From Pontixanthobacter gangjinensis (GTDB taxonomy: Bacteria > Pseudomonadota > Alphaproteobacteria > Sphingomonadales > Sphingomonadaceae), in contig NZ_WTYS01000001.1 in NCBI RefSeq assembly GCF_009827545.1, positions 2,691,772 to 2,755,771 of the forward strand: a DNA stretch of 64,000 nt, read 5' to 3'. This document shows positions 45,016-53,962 of this stretch, piece after piece. Below the pieces are notes generated by a model, which searched no databases, was not told the origin of the DNA, and saw only the letters and a list, made by a program, of their open reading frames with translations. The position numbers were made by a program, and so were the translations under genes. How positions within the stretch are numbered: the first letter of the stretch is position 1; each line of letters begins with the position of its first letter.

Positions 45016-45723
45016 ATGAACCCGATGATAAAATGGATTGGCGGCGCAACCGCCGCACTGGTACTGGCTCTCGGCGGCGCAACGCTGGCGAGCGGCTGGA
45101 TGGCAGGCAATTCTGTCGAGGCTGCGCCTTCGATCGAGGAAGCAGTTCCGGCCGATGAAGGCATGATGTCCGACGCGGACGCCGCGGGCACCGAACAAAC
45201 CGAATTTGTCTCGGAAGAAGTTGTCCAGGCAGTGCCTGAACCTAAGCCGGATCCCAAAGACGAACGCTTCGTGATCAAGCGCGTGTTGCCCATCACTGGC
45301 CCGATCAAATACGGCGAGTGGCATTGGGACGATGAAGGCATCGCAGATGGTCCGCTGGTTATGACCGTCGATTTGAAGGCGCGGGTTATCTCGGTATTCA
45401 AAGGCGGCTACGAAATCGGCGCAGCGGCGGTTCTTCTCGGCACTGATGCGCATCCGACCCCGCTCGGCACATTCCCGATCAGATATAAGATGCGGCATAA
45501 TGTCTCCGAAAAATACAACAATGCGCCGATGCCCTATTCCATGTTCCTGACCTCTGACGGCGTCGCTCTCCACGGCGCAGAAGTAGAAAACGGTTTCGCC
45601 AGCCACGGCTGCGTAGGCATGCCAGATGGCTTCGCTGCGAAAGTCTTCGCAGTCGCCAAGAAGGGCGACAAAGTCATTATCACCGATGGCAAGACCATCG
45701 GAATGGGCGATTCAATTATTTGA
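45016..45723 (+). CDS. L,D-transpeptidase (YkuD domain)
   Basis: A 235-aa envelope protein. An N-terminal membrane anchor (residues ~5-28, WIGGATAALVLALGGATLASG) is followed by an acidic linker and a YkuD domain (~115-230). The active-site motif is HGAEVENGFASHGCVGMP with Cys about residue 203; the common Arg after Val is Gly here, a known variant pattern. It would crosslink peptidoglycan or attach proteins to it in the periplasm. It is convergent with tilS, their ends overlapping by 12 bases. Confidence 0.9.
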   Translation: MNPMIKWIGGATAALVLALGGATLASGWMAGNSVEAAPSIEEAVPADEGMMSDADAAGTEQTEFVSEEVVQAVPEPKPDPKDERFVIKRVLPITGPIKYGEWHWDDEGIADGPLVMTVDLKARVISVFKGGYEIGAAAVLLGTDAHPTPLGTFPIRYKMRHNVSEKYNNAPMPYSMFLTSDGVALHGAEVENGFASHGCVGMPDGFAAKVFAVAKKGDKVIITDGKTIGMGDSII

Positions 45724-46743
45724 TTTGGGGCGCGATCCCGCCTTGCGGGGCGGTTCGCTTTCAAATTTCCAACCGGCCTGGCTCGAATTGGGGCCTGTAG
45801 GATGCATGATTTTGCGCACTTGAATTCCGGCCAATGAGGTCTTTTTCTCTTCAAGCATCCTGTTCAAAAGTTGGTCTGCTTCCGAGCGGCTGACTTTTTT
45901 GCCCATTTGCTCGCATATCCAAAGCACATTCTCGATCTCAAACACGCGGCCCGCACTGCCGAAAAAGACAAATCCATCATCTTGTCTGACCACACTTCTG
46001 TTGAGTTTGGCGCTCGCTTCCCACTCAACATCGCTCCAGACTTCGCCAAGCAATTGCGCGCTCTTGGACAAAGCGACCGGATCTAGCCAGTCCTGCTCTG
46101 CCAGCGCTTTGCGGACCCGCACACGGTCGAAATTATCGTCCTCGTTTGACGGGTCACTGATCCAGCCTATATTTGCGCGACGGGTAACTTCTATCAATTC
46201 AGATTTACGCCAACCGAGCAGCGGTCGCAGCAACCTGTACTCGCCCCCTGTTTCCTTGGGGCGAATCCATGATTTTGCCCGAATGCCGGCAAGGCCAGAC
46301 AGGCCGCTGCCGCGATTGAGCCGCATCAACAAAGTTTCTGCCTGATCGTCTGCGTGGTGGGCGGTCGCGAGCGCACCTAAACTGCGCCGGTCGTGCCAAT
46401 TGGCAAGCGCGGCATAGCGCGCCTCGCGAGCATTGGCCTGAAGGTTTCCGCTTTCAACGGTAACTTTCAAAGTGACATGGGGGATTTCGAGCCTGTCGCA
46501 AATTTCTACGACATGCTGCGCTTCCTTGGCACTTTCCGGCCTTAGCCCATGGTCAATTGTTGCGGCTTCAACCATTCCGGGCAACGCTTCGCGGGCAAGC
46601 AGCAGCAATGCAAGGCTATCTGCGCCGCCTGAAACGGCAACGCCCAGCTTGGCATCAGTTGCCCAAAGGCCGCCGATATCGTGCCGGAAACGCTCGACTA
46701 AATCGCGGTCAACCAGACTATCAATTGCACGTAACCTTGCCAA
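45712..46743 (-). CDS. tilS: tRNA(Ile)-lysidine synthase
   Basis: An N-type ATP pyrophosphatase that converts C34 of tRNA-Ile2 to lysidine. The PP-loop SGGADSLALLLL, then TIDHGLRPESAKEA, ATAHHADDQAETLLMRL, GSGLSGLAGI and DPSNEDDNFDRVRVR are diagnostic. The start is uncertain: the frame is open up to an ATG at 46839 deep inside cpoB, but conserved sequence begins near LVERFRHDI; the TTG at 46743, just before the cpoB stop, is a reasonable choice though it has no clear ribosome site. Translational coupling to cpoB is likely. Confidence 0.9.
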   Translation of the reverse strand: MARLRAIDSLVDRDLVERFRHDIGGLWATDAKLGVAVSGGADSLALLLLAREALPGMVEAATIDHGLRPESAKEAQHVVEICDRLEIPHVTLKVTVESGNLQANAREARYAALANWHDRRSLGALATAHHADDQAETLLMRLNRGSGLSGLAGIRAKSWIRPKETGGEYRLLRPLLGWRKSELIEVTRRANIGWISDPSNEDDNFDRVRVRKALAEQDWLDPVALSKSAQLLGEVWSDVEWEASAKLNRSVVRQDDGFVFFGSAGRVFEIENVLWICEQMGKKVSRSEADQLLNRMLEEKKTSLAGIQVRKIMHPTGPNSSQAGWKFESEPPRKAGSRPKSNN

Positions 46744-47638
46744 GATTGCGTTGATATTGGTCAGCCAACCGCCCCGACGCAAGCGCAGGATAGGTGTCAG
46801 CAAACTCAGCCAGGGCGATACACGCACGATTGGTGTCATTCATGGCAATCATCGTTTCACCCAAGTACAACAGGCTGTCAGGTGCCCGTGCATCCTGCTT
46901 GTTCGTTTGGTAATTCTTGAAGAACCACGGTGCGGCGTCGCTTGGCTTGCCATCATCGAGATAAGCGCGGCCCAGCAAGTTCCTGCCATAGGTGGCGCGC
47001 CAATGGCTTGGGTATTTCTCGACAAACATGGTCAATTGCTGCTGCGCTTCGGGATAGAAGCCAGCATTCCACAGGCGGTAACCATAGGAATATTCGTCAT
47101 CTGCTGCATCGTCAGTTTGGGGTTTGGCGATTTGCTGAACGGCTTCGAGCCGTGCTGCCGTTGGCGCAGCAGCCACGACGGCGGGTGTGGCTGCCGGGGG
47201 CGATGCAGTGGGAACTCTAGCCGCCGGAGCCGATGGGCTCGGTGTGGGAACAATCGCGGAAGAGCCTGTGCCCGGCGCGTTTTCCATCGCTACCAATCGC
47301 TGGGTCAGCGTCATAATCGCGTTCGAATTCTCTTCGGTTTGCGATGTCAGCGAAGCAATTTGCGCTTCCAACGCGTCGAGCCGGATCAGAATGTCGGTAA
47401 CCGCTGTTGTCGATGGGGCCGCACCGCTTGTGGCCGATGGCGCAGAGCCGGTTATCTGAGGTTCGAAATATTTACCGTCACCACCAGGAAACACAGTGCG
47501 CTGCAGGGCGCGAACTTCTGCCTCAATTTTGCGCAAGCGGGCTTCGTCGCCGCTTTGCGCAGATACCGGCATCGATGTGCCGACCGCGGCAAAAAGCGCC
47601 AGACCAGCAACTATGGCGCGGCTCTTATGACTAATCAT
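46721..47638 (-). CDS. cpoB: Tol-Pal system protein YbgF/CpoB
   Basis: A 305-aa periplasmic protein. A signal peptide ends near MPVSAQSGD; a coiled-coil N-terminal part (EARLRKIEAEVRALQRTVF and the heptad-like stretch at ~85-115) allows trimerisation; a long Pro/Ala-rich linker follows, then TPR repeats (~190-300) including YSYGYRLWNAGFYPEAQQQL and SLLYLGETMIAMNDTNRA. CpoB links Tol-Pal with peptidoglycan synthesis at division. No tol genes are present in the window. It overlaps the probable tilS start. Confidence 0.9.
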   Translation of the reverse strand: MISHKSRAIVAGLALFAAVGTSMPVSAQSGDEARLRKIEAEVRALQRTVFPGGDGKYFEPQITGSAPSATSGAAPSTTAVTDILIRLDALEAQIASLTSQTEENSNAIMTLTQRLVAMENAPGTGSSAIVPTPSPSAPAARVPTASPPAATPAVVAAAPTAARLEAVQQIAKPQTDDAADDEYSYGYRLWNAGFYPEAQQQLTMFVEKYPSHWRATYGRNLLGRAYLDDGKPSDAAPWFFKNYQTNKQDARAPDSLLYLGETMIAMNDTNRACIALAEFADTYPALASGRLADQYQRNLGKVTCN

Positions 47639-47798
47639 TCTTCGAATGCTCCTGTCTCATTACCCGGCCTGTTATGACGTCATGCCGCCATACCCAGGCT
47701 GAACAACCTAGTTTTTCGTGCAGCAACGCCCCCAAATTGTCGAGCCGCGCCACCACCTAATCGGTGGAGACCTTGGGCCGCATGCCCAATCAGGCCCC

Positions 47799-48644
47799 CT
47801 AGTTTGTTTCGTCCGCCACTTCGCCAGCTTCGCCGTCCGCGGCAGTTTCACTTTCCTCAGCACGGGCAATAAGCGCATCCGCCGTAACCGGCAGATCTCG
47901 CAATATCTCGCTCTCGTCAGACAAATTACCAATCGAGGTGCCGCCAATTGAAACCATCAGGGCCTCTGGCTGACCGGTCCAAATTTGCGGCCCCTGAGAA
48001 TCGCTTGGCACCGAGTATTTTTCGCCCTTGGCCATTTCGCGTTCCATCAAGCGTTCGCCATCCTGATCGTAAAACTTTACCCAAACCCCGTCGGCAAGCG
48101 ATGTAAATACCACTTCCCCGGTGGGCTTGGATGAAGAGGTGACGATGTCCGCACCGTCGCCTCCGGTCACCGTTTCTTCGGAAACTTCGGTTGGCTCTAC
48201 AATAGAGCCAGGCCCGGAGCCGGGGATGAAATATCCACGGAAAAACGCAAATGCACCAGCCACAAGCAGCAGCACCGCAAAGGCGCTGAACCATGCAAGA
48301 CCGCGTGACGGGATGCGCGCCGGATCGCCCGGTTCGAATCTTGCCGGTCGCTCATTTTCGTAGTCGTTGTTAGCCGCCAATTCGCTGCGTACTTGATCGG
48401 CAATTTCGATCTCATCCAAACCAACAGCTTTGGCATAGGTCCGCGAAAAGCCAACCGCATAGGTTCGCGCGGGCAGTGCCGCAAAATTGCCGTCTTCAAT
48501 GACTTGCAAATGACGAATCGGGATGCGGGTTTCAGCTGCGATTTGATCGATAGACTTGCCGGCATCCTTGCGGGCGCGAAGCAACCGCTGCCCAGCCCCA
48601 TCAAGCGGAAGTTGGTCTACCGACTCCTCAATTTCATCGCTCAT
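47799..48644 (-). CDS. RodZ-like helix-turn-helix membrane protein
   Basis: A 281-aa protein with a cytoplasmic HTH domain (residues ~18-85; DAGKSIDQIAAETRIPIRHL), a linker, one transmembrane helix (~112-132, AFAVLLLVAGAFAFFRGYFI) and a periplasmic DUF4115-like beta domain (~170-245, VVFTSLADGVWVKFYDQDGE). This is the RodZ arrangement, a protein that ties MreB to the envelope; in alphaproteobacteria the same layout is often annotated only as HTH domain protein. About 160 bases upstream of cpoB carry no clear gene. Confidence 0.85.
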   Translation of the reverse strand: MSDEIEESVDQLPLDGAGQRLLRARKDAGKSIDQIAAETRIPIRHLQVIEDGNFAALPARTYAVGFSRTYAKAVGLDEIEIADQVRSELAANNDYENERPARFEPGDPARIPSRGLAWFSAFAVLLLVAGAFAFFRGYFIPGSGPGSIVEPTEVSEETVTGGDGADIVTSSSKPTGEVVFTSLADGVWVKFYDQDGERLMEREMAKGEKYSVPSDSQGPQIWTGQPEALMVSIGGTSIGNLSDESEILRDLPVTADALIARAEESETAADGEAGEVADETN

Positions 48645-48805
48645 AAATCATCCCATACGGCCCGTGTTCTATTTTGCGGCAGAAGAAGAGGTCTGAGGCC
48701 TTGCTGTCAAGCGCAGAAGCCAGTCACTGAAAACTAAATCGCCAAGCCGAGTGTAAACAGAGATAAATGCACGCGGCGCCCCGGAAGTAGACACCATCAA
48801 ACAGC

Positions 48806-51076
48806 TTAATCGATGAGAATCCCTTGGTCAGCCGCCCATTTAGTCAGTTCGGCGCGCAAATCTGCCGGAGGATTGAACAACCACCCGTTCATCGCTTCGG
48901 TTATTTGCGCCAGATCGACTTGTCTCACCAGTTCCTTGATCGGCCCGACCGAAACAGGAGTGATTGACAATCGCCGGAAGCCGAGGCCCATCAGCGCAAG
49001 CGCTTCCAGCTGACGCCCGCCCATTTCGCCGCACACGGCCAGATCGACCTGTTGGCCCACGGTCGCTTGCGCAATCCGGCGCAAGAACCGCAAAATTGCC
49101 GGGCTCAACCAATCATACCGCTCCGCAAGCTTGGGGTTGGCCCGGTCCGCTGCGAACAGAAACTGGGTCAAATCATTGGTACCGACCGAAATGAACGACA
49201 CTTTGGGAATGAGGATATCGAGCACCTCGGCCAAGGCCGGAACCTCCAGCATCGCGCCGTAACGGATCGATTCAGGTGGCTGTCTTTTTTGCGATGTAAG
49301 GAAAGCCAGTTGATCGTCGAAGACCTTCTTCGCTGCATCGAATTCCCAAGGTTCTGACACCATAGGGAACATGACATTAAGCTGGCGCCCCGATGCCGCC
49401 TCTAGCAAGGCTCTAGCCTGAGCTTTCAGTAAGCCTTCGCGTTCCAGCGCCAGCCGCAATGCGCGCCAACCCATTGCCGGATTTTCCTCATTTTCAACAT
49501 CTTCGTTGCGAAGATAGGGCACCGCCTTATCTCCGCCAATATCGACCGTACGAAATATGACCGGGCGGTTGCCCGCCGCATCGAGAACATCACGGTAGAG
49601 CCGCAATTGCTTTTCACGCTGCGGCAGCGTTGCTGAAACCAGAAATTGAAATTCGGTACGAAACAGGCCGATACCGTCAGCGCCAACCAGATTAAGGTTG
49701 GAAATATCCTCTCGCAAACCGGCATTCATCATCACCTGAATCCGCGTGCCGCAGCGGGTGAAAGGTTCGACATCGCGCAACTCGGCGTAAAGCGCCTGCT
49801 TCTCTTTTGATTTGGCAAAGCGCGTTTCGAAAGCGTCGAACACTTGCTGCGCTGGCCGCACAGTTGCCACACCCGCATCAGCGTCGAGCAAAATCTCGTC
49901 ACCCTCACGAACGATTCCGCGCAGGCCCCGCGCGCGGCCAAGCACAGGCACACCCATCGCGCGCGCGACAATCACCACATGCGCGGTGAGCGAACCTTCT
50001 TCCAGGATCACCCCCTTCAAGCGCCGCCGGTCATATTCGAGCAATTCTGCAGGCCCGAGGTTCTTGGCAATCAGGATAGCATCCTTGCGCAAACCCTGAC
50101 TGGCCGCAGTGCCCAACTGGCCCGACACGATCCGCAGCAAACGGTTGGATAAATCCTCCAGATCATGCATCCGGTCGGCCAGCAGCGCATCGTCAATTTC
50201 ACGCATCCGCATTCTGGTTCTCTGCTGGACGCGCTCGATCGCCGCCTCTGCAGTCAAACCTGAATCAATCGCCTCATTGATCCGGCGGCCCCAACCTTCA
50301 TCATAGGCGAACATTTTATAGGTTTCGAGAACCTCTTCATGCTCGCCGCCGGTGCGAAACTCGGCCTGGCTGGTCATGTTGTCGATCTGCTCGCGCATCT
50401 TGTCGAAAGCGCGGTAGACCCGCTGGCGCTCAACCTCGGTATCTTCGGCCATGACTTGGTCAATATTGACACGCGGTTGGTGATAGACCGCGGTGCCAAC
50501 CGCCAGACCTTTGACCAGTGTCAGGCCCGGAACATTGACAGGGCCGGTCATCTCCGGACCTCTGCCCAACGCTTCTTCTTCGTCGATCAACTCGTTGTTC
50601 GAAATCAATTCGGACAGCACCATTGCGGTGGTTTGCAAGGCCTCCAGCTCGACTTCCTCATAACGGCGCGGTTCGACATGCTGCACGCACAGCACGCCAA
50701 CGGCGCGTTCCCGATAGACAATCGGAACCCCCGCGAAGGAATGGAATTTTTCCTCGCCTGTCTCGGGCCGGTACTGGAAATCAGGGTGCGCCTTTGCTTC
50801 GGCCAGATTGAGCGTTTCAACCTTGTCGGCGATGCTGCCGGTCAACCCTTCGCCCATTGCCAAACGGGTAACGTGGACCGCAGCAGCGTTAAGGCCATGC
50901 GTGGCAAACAGCTCCAGCATCCCCTCGCGCAAAAGGTAGATCGAGCAGACCTCGCTATCCAGGCTCTCTGCAATGATATCGACGACACGGTCAAGTTTAC
51001 CCTGCGCATGGAGGCGCGAGGCCATGACCTCGTGAAGCTGGGTCAGAATCAAGCGGGCGGCTGCGGCTGCGGTCAT
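48806..51076 (-). CDS. ptsP: Phosphoenolpyruvate-protein phosphotransferase PtsP (EI-Ntr)
   Basis: A 756-aa enzyme I of the nitrogen-related phosphotransferase system. An N-terminal GAF domain (about 15-155, HSFAGVPIVYRERAVGVLCV) precedes the enzyme I domains: the swivelling domain with the phosphohistidine in GSLTAHVVIVARAMGVPVLG and the PEP-binding TIM barrel with GLFRTEFQFL, FRTVDIGGDKAVPY, SVGTNDLTQF and AVCGEMGG. It passes phosphate from PEP to NPr and EIIA-Ntr and regulates rather than transports. Presence of glk in the window fits absence of sugar PTS. Confidence 0.96.
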   Translation of the reverse strand: MTAAAAARLILTQLHEVMASRLHAQGKLDRVVDIIAESLDSEVCSIYLLREGMLELFATHGLNAAAVHVTRLAMGEGLTGSIADKVETLNLAEAKAHPDFQYRPETGEEKFHSFAGVPIVYRERAVGVLCVQHVEPRRYEEVELEALQTTAMVLSELISNNELIDEEEALGRGPEMTGPVNVPGLTLVKGLAVGTAVYHQPRVNIDQVMAEDTEVERQRVYRAFDKMREQIDNMTSQAEFRTGGEHEEVLETYKMFAYDEGWGRRINEAIDSGLTAEAAIERVQQRTRMRMREIDDALLADRMHDLEDLSNRLLRIVSGQLGTAASQGLRKDAILIAKNLGPAELLEYDRRRLKGVILEEGSLTAHVVIVARAMGVPVLGRARGLRGIVREGDEILLDADAGVATVRPAQQVFDAFETRFAKSKEKQALYAELRDVEPFTRCGTRIQVMMNAGLREDISNLNLVGADGIGLFRTEFQFLVSATLPQREKQLRLYRDVLDAAGNRPVIFRTVDIGGDKAVPYLRNEDVENEENPAMGWRALRLALEREGLLKAQARALLEAASGRQLNVMFPMVSEPWEFDAAKKVFDDQLAFLTSQKRQPPESIRYGAMLEVPALAEVLDILIPKVSFISVGTNDLTQFLFAADRANPKLAERYDWLSPAILRFLRRIAQATVGQQVDLAVCGEMGGRQLEALALMGLGFRRLSITPVSVGPIKELVRQVDLAQITEAMNGWLFNPPADLRAELTKWAADQGILID

Positions 51077-51157
51077 AATTGTAACTTACACCACCGCAGT
51101 CGCAAAGTTAATGGCCCAATTTTACTGGCTAAGAACCGAAAATCTCTGGAAACAGGG

Positions 51158-51313
51158 CTAGGCTGAGGCCAATTCTTCCTTAATTCGTAATTTTTTCTTC
51201 TTGAGAGTCTGGATTGTCGCGGTGTCTGGTGCCGGCCGGTTTTCCTCTTCGCGAAGCTTTGCTTCGATTCCGGCATGTTTGGACTGTAGGGCGTTGACGT
51301 GCGACGTTGCCAT
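51158..51313 (-). CDS. YdcH/DUF465 family small protein
   Basis: A 51-aa protein, MATSHVNALQSKHAGIEAKL and TIQTLKKKKLRIKEELASA, with the short helical hairpin typical of DUF465: one helix with a heptad pattern, a turn at RPAPDTAT, and a basic KKKKLRIKEE helix. GGAGAGCC lies just upstream of the ATG. Function unknown. It lies between ptsP and a second, divergently transcribed DUF465 gene. Confidence 0.85.
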   Translation of the reverse strand: MATSHVNALQSKHAGIEAKLREEENRPAPDTATIQTLKKKKLRIKEELASA

Positions 51314-51504
51314 CTGGCTCTCCTTATGCGTTCCAAGGTTTGGGGCTCAAACCCCAAGCAAGCGACTCGTCCATCACGGACAAACCGCGTATTGGTATAC
51401 AACCACAGATGAAGCTATTTGCGAAGTGCTGATTAATCCTTAAGCGGTAAGCTACGTTGCATTAACGACAAAATGCATTCGCCCATGATTGAGGACCAGA
51501 CCCA

Positions 51505-51702
51505 GTGACCGAACAGGAGATGCGCAAACGACTGGCGCTGCTGAAAACCGAACACCGCGATATGGATGCAGCAATCGATGCGCTGCTTGCATCGGGGTCG
51601 CACGATCAATTGCAAATTGCCCGGTTGAAAAAGCGCAAGCTGAATTTGCGCGATCAGGTGAGCAGGATGGAGGATGCGCTCCTGCCCGATATTATTGCGT
51701 AG
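51505..51702 (+). CDS. YdcH/DUF465 family small protein
   Basis: A 65-aa helical hairpin protein (MTEQEMRKRLALLKTEHRDM, then LKKRKLNLRDQVSRMEDALL), second DUF465 member in the window and divergent from the first. The start is GTG at 51505. The pair share the pattern of a first helix with HxDxDxxI-like residues and a second basic KKRKLxLRD helix. Function unknown. Confidence 0.85.
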   Translation: MTEQEMRKRLALLKTEHRDMDAAIDALLASGSHDQLQIARLKKRKLNLRDQVSRMEDALLPDIIA

Positions 51703-51774
51703 CTTTTTAGCATCAACCGCCGGCGCTTGATGCCAACCAAAAATTTCCCCGAATTCCGCTCCAAAACGGCACAG

Positions 51775-51792
51775 TCCCGATATGGTTCGGGA
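51775..51792 (+). terminator. Weak terminator-like hairpin
   Basis: TCCCGA and TCGGGA pair across a six-base loop and are followed by TAGTTTTC. It lies about 75 bases after the small DUF465 gene and 56 bases before the RcdA-like gene. Confidence 0.4.
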
Positions 51793-51847
51793 TAGTTTTC
51801 GGCTGGCACTGGCTCTTCGCGGTTGCCTCTCTTAACACGGCATCTCC

Positions 51848-52309
51848 ATGGGGAACCCGAAAGACATAAACCAGCCGATTATCGAGGCGCTGTATTGCGA
51901 GGCGTTGCTGCTCGCTGATGAAGTCCGTCAGGTATTCGACCTTAACCCCATTCGCGAAACTGGCGAAGCGGCGGACAAGGTCAGGCTGGCAATTTCGGTT
52001 GAAGGTTTGCGGACTACGACCCGGGTTATGCATGTGCTTGCTTGGCTGCTTAATCACCGCGCCTATTATTCGGGCGAGCTAACCGAGTTTCAATTGCGCC
52101 GCCACAGCAAATTGCCCGTGGACCGGCCTTCCGAAGCTGGCAACCTCGCTCTGCTGCAGCAGCCGACATCCGCACTGATCCAAGAAAGTGAAAAGCTTCA
52201 TGCCCGGATTGCGCGATTGGATGCCGCATGGCGTGATCGGTTTGAAATGCGGCCGGCAGCGATCCTACGCTTGCAGGAACGTTTGAACCAAATGGCCGAC
52301 TATCGCTAG
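51848..52309 (+). CDS. DUF1465 family protein, RcdA-like cell-cycle adaptor candidate
   Basis: A 153-aa helical protein beginning MGNPKDINQPIIEALYCEAL. The family pattern includes LLADEVRQVFDL, ISVEGLRTTTRVMHVLAWLL and a C-terminal RLQERLNQMADYR. DUF1465 is the Pfam family I associate with RcdA, the adaptor that helps ClpXP degrade CtrA in Caulobacter. The match is from memory, so the regulatory role is tentative. Confidence 0.7.
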   Translation: MGNPKDINQPIIEALYCEALLLADEVRQVFDLNPIRETGEAADKVRLAISVEGLRTTTRVMHVLAWLLNHRAYYSGELTEFQLRRHSKLPVDRPSEAGNLALLQQPTSALIQESEKLHARIARLDAAWRDRFEMRPAAILRLQERLNQMADYR

Positions 52310-52351
52310 CTTAAGCTCCGGTCGAAGTCTCTCGGCCTAGATTGCAAACAC

Positions 52352-53821
52352 TCAAATCGCTGACAGGGCCCGCCGCCAATTGACCAGACGTTGCTGTTTG
52401 GCCCGCTCGTCTATTTCCGGCTCAAACCTTCCCACCGATCCGCGCATAACCTTGCTCGCTTCGTTCAAGGACGGCACCAGTCCAGCACCCTTCGCCGCCA
52501 GCATTGCCGCGCCCAGTGCTGTGGTTTCGACAAAATCAGGCCGTTCAACCGGCAGGCCGAGCATATTGGCGATGTCTTGCGCCATCCAGTCATTCGCGCT
52601 CATCCCGCCATCTACTTTCAGCGAGGTCCATTTGGCCCCGTCCGCTGCAAAGGCTTCCGCCAGATCATAGGTCTGATGTGCCATCGCCTCCAACGCGGCG
52701 CGGGCAATCTGGGCGCGGCCAGTGGCAAAGCTGAGACCAGCAATCACGCCGAGCGCTTCGGGCTGCCAATGCGGCGCGCCCAGGCCGGACATTGCCGGAA
52801 CGATCACCACGCCTCCGCTATCGGAAATTGACCGCGCGAGCGTCTCGGTCTCGGATGCTGTCCCTAACAGCCCAAGAGAATCTCGTAGCCATTGGACCAA
52901 ACTGCCCGCGACGAAGACGGAGCCTTCGAGCGCATAGGTGCGCTCTCCATTATCCTGATACAAAACAGTGCCGAGCAAGCGGTTGTTCGATCCCGGAATT
53001 TCTGTGCCTTTATTGGCGAGGATAAATGCGCCGGTTCCATAAGTGGCCTTGGTCTCGCCCGGTGACAGGCACCCTTGGCCAATGGTGGCGGATTGCTGGT
53101 CGCCCACCAATCCCGTGATCGGGATTGGCGCACCGAACAATTCCTTCAAGGTTACACCGAAATGTCCGGAATTGTCGGTGACCTGGGCCAGCGCGGATTT
53201 GGGAACACCGAGCAGATCGCACAGCCCGTCATCAAATTGCGCGCCGCCCAGCGGCAGCAACAGCGTCCGGCTGGCGTTGCTGGCATCGCTGATAAAATTG
53301 CCGCCGGTCAGCTTGTAGACAAGCCAGCTTTCAATCGTGCCGAGCGATAGCGTGCCAGCCTCCGCCGCAGCGGCAACAGCCGGTTCATTGTCGAGCAGCC
53401 AGCGCATTTTGGTGCCGGAAAAATAGGGGTCAAGCAGCAACCCGGTTTGCTCCTGCACCGCCGCCTCATGCCCTGCCTGTTTCAATTCATCGCAAAACTC
53501 AGCGGTCCTGCGGTCTTGCCACACCAGCGCCCGAGCGAGCGGTTCGCCAGTACTACGATCCCATGCGACCACCGTTTCGCGTTGGTTGGTGATACCGATC
53601 CCGGCAATCCGATCTGCCCCGCCCGCCTTTTCAACCATCTCGCGCGCGCAGGCGAGCGTCCGGTGCCAAATCTCCGTCGCATCATGCTCAACGCGGCCCG
53701 GCGCGGGATAATGCTGTGTCAGTTCCTGCTGCGCGCTGCCGAGCAACTTGCCCGTTGCTGTAAACAACATAGCGCGGGTCGATGTGGTGCCTTCATCAAG
53801 GACAAGAATGGATTGAGTCAT
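52352..53821 (-). CDS. glpK: Glycerol kinase
   Basis: A 489-aa FGGY-family kinase making glycerol 3-phosphate. N-terminal SILVLDEGTTSTRAMLF, substrate residues in TNQRETVVAWDRSTGEPLAR, VWQDRRTAEF, the phosphate motif GTGAFILANKG and C-terminal SLKVDGGMSANDWMAQDIAN are typical. ATG 53821 (MTQSILVLDEG) is preferred over an upstream ATG at 53839 because it matches the conserved start. No glpF or glpD is adjacent. It is convergent with the RcdA-like gene. Confidence 0.96.
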   Translation of the reverse strand: MTQSILVLDEGTTSTRAMLFTATGKLLGSAQQELTQHYPAPGRVEHDATEIWHRTLACAREMVEKAGGADRIAGIGITNQRETVVAWDRSTGEPLARALVWQDRRTAEFCDELKQAGHEAAVQEQTGLLLDPYFSGTKMRWLLDNEPAVAAAAEAGTLSLGTIESWLVYKLTGGNFISDASNASRTLLLPLGGAQFDDGLCDLLGVPKSALAQVTDNSGHFGVTLKELFGAPIPITGLVGDQQSATIGQGCLSPGETKATYGTGAFILANKGTEIPGSNNRLLGTVLYQDNGERTYALEGSVFVAGSLVQWLRDSLGLLGTASETETLARSISDSGGVVIVPAMSGLGAPHWQPEALGVIAGLSFATGRAQIARAALEAMAHQTYDLAEAFAADGAKWTSLKVDGGMSANDWMAQDIANMLGLPVERPDFVETTALGAAMLAAKGAGLVPSLNEASKVMRGSVGRFEPEIDERAKQQRLVNWRRALSAI

Positions 53822-53962
53822 ACGCCACCATAAACACAATCGTTATCTTAGCGAAAGCTGGGATAGGCGTGAACACAGTCAATCCTAGTGGATAGCGATC
53901 ACGGCATGCGCTGCGTTGACGTAGTTATGGACAGGCGCGTGCCGGAACTCCATACTATCAGC

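Noticed and set aside
47640-47798. Small gene or RNA between cpoB and the RodZ-like gene
   Set aside because: Short open frames lack starts and ribosome sites; only a minor CCACC/GGTGG dyad is visible.
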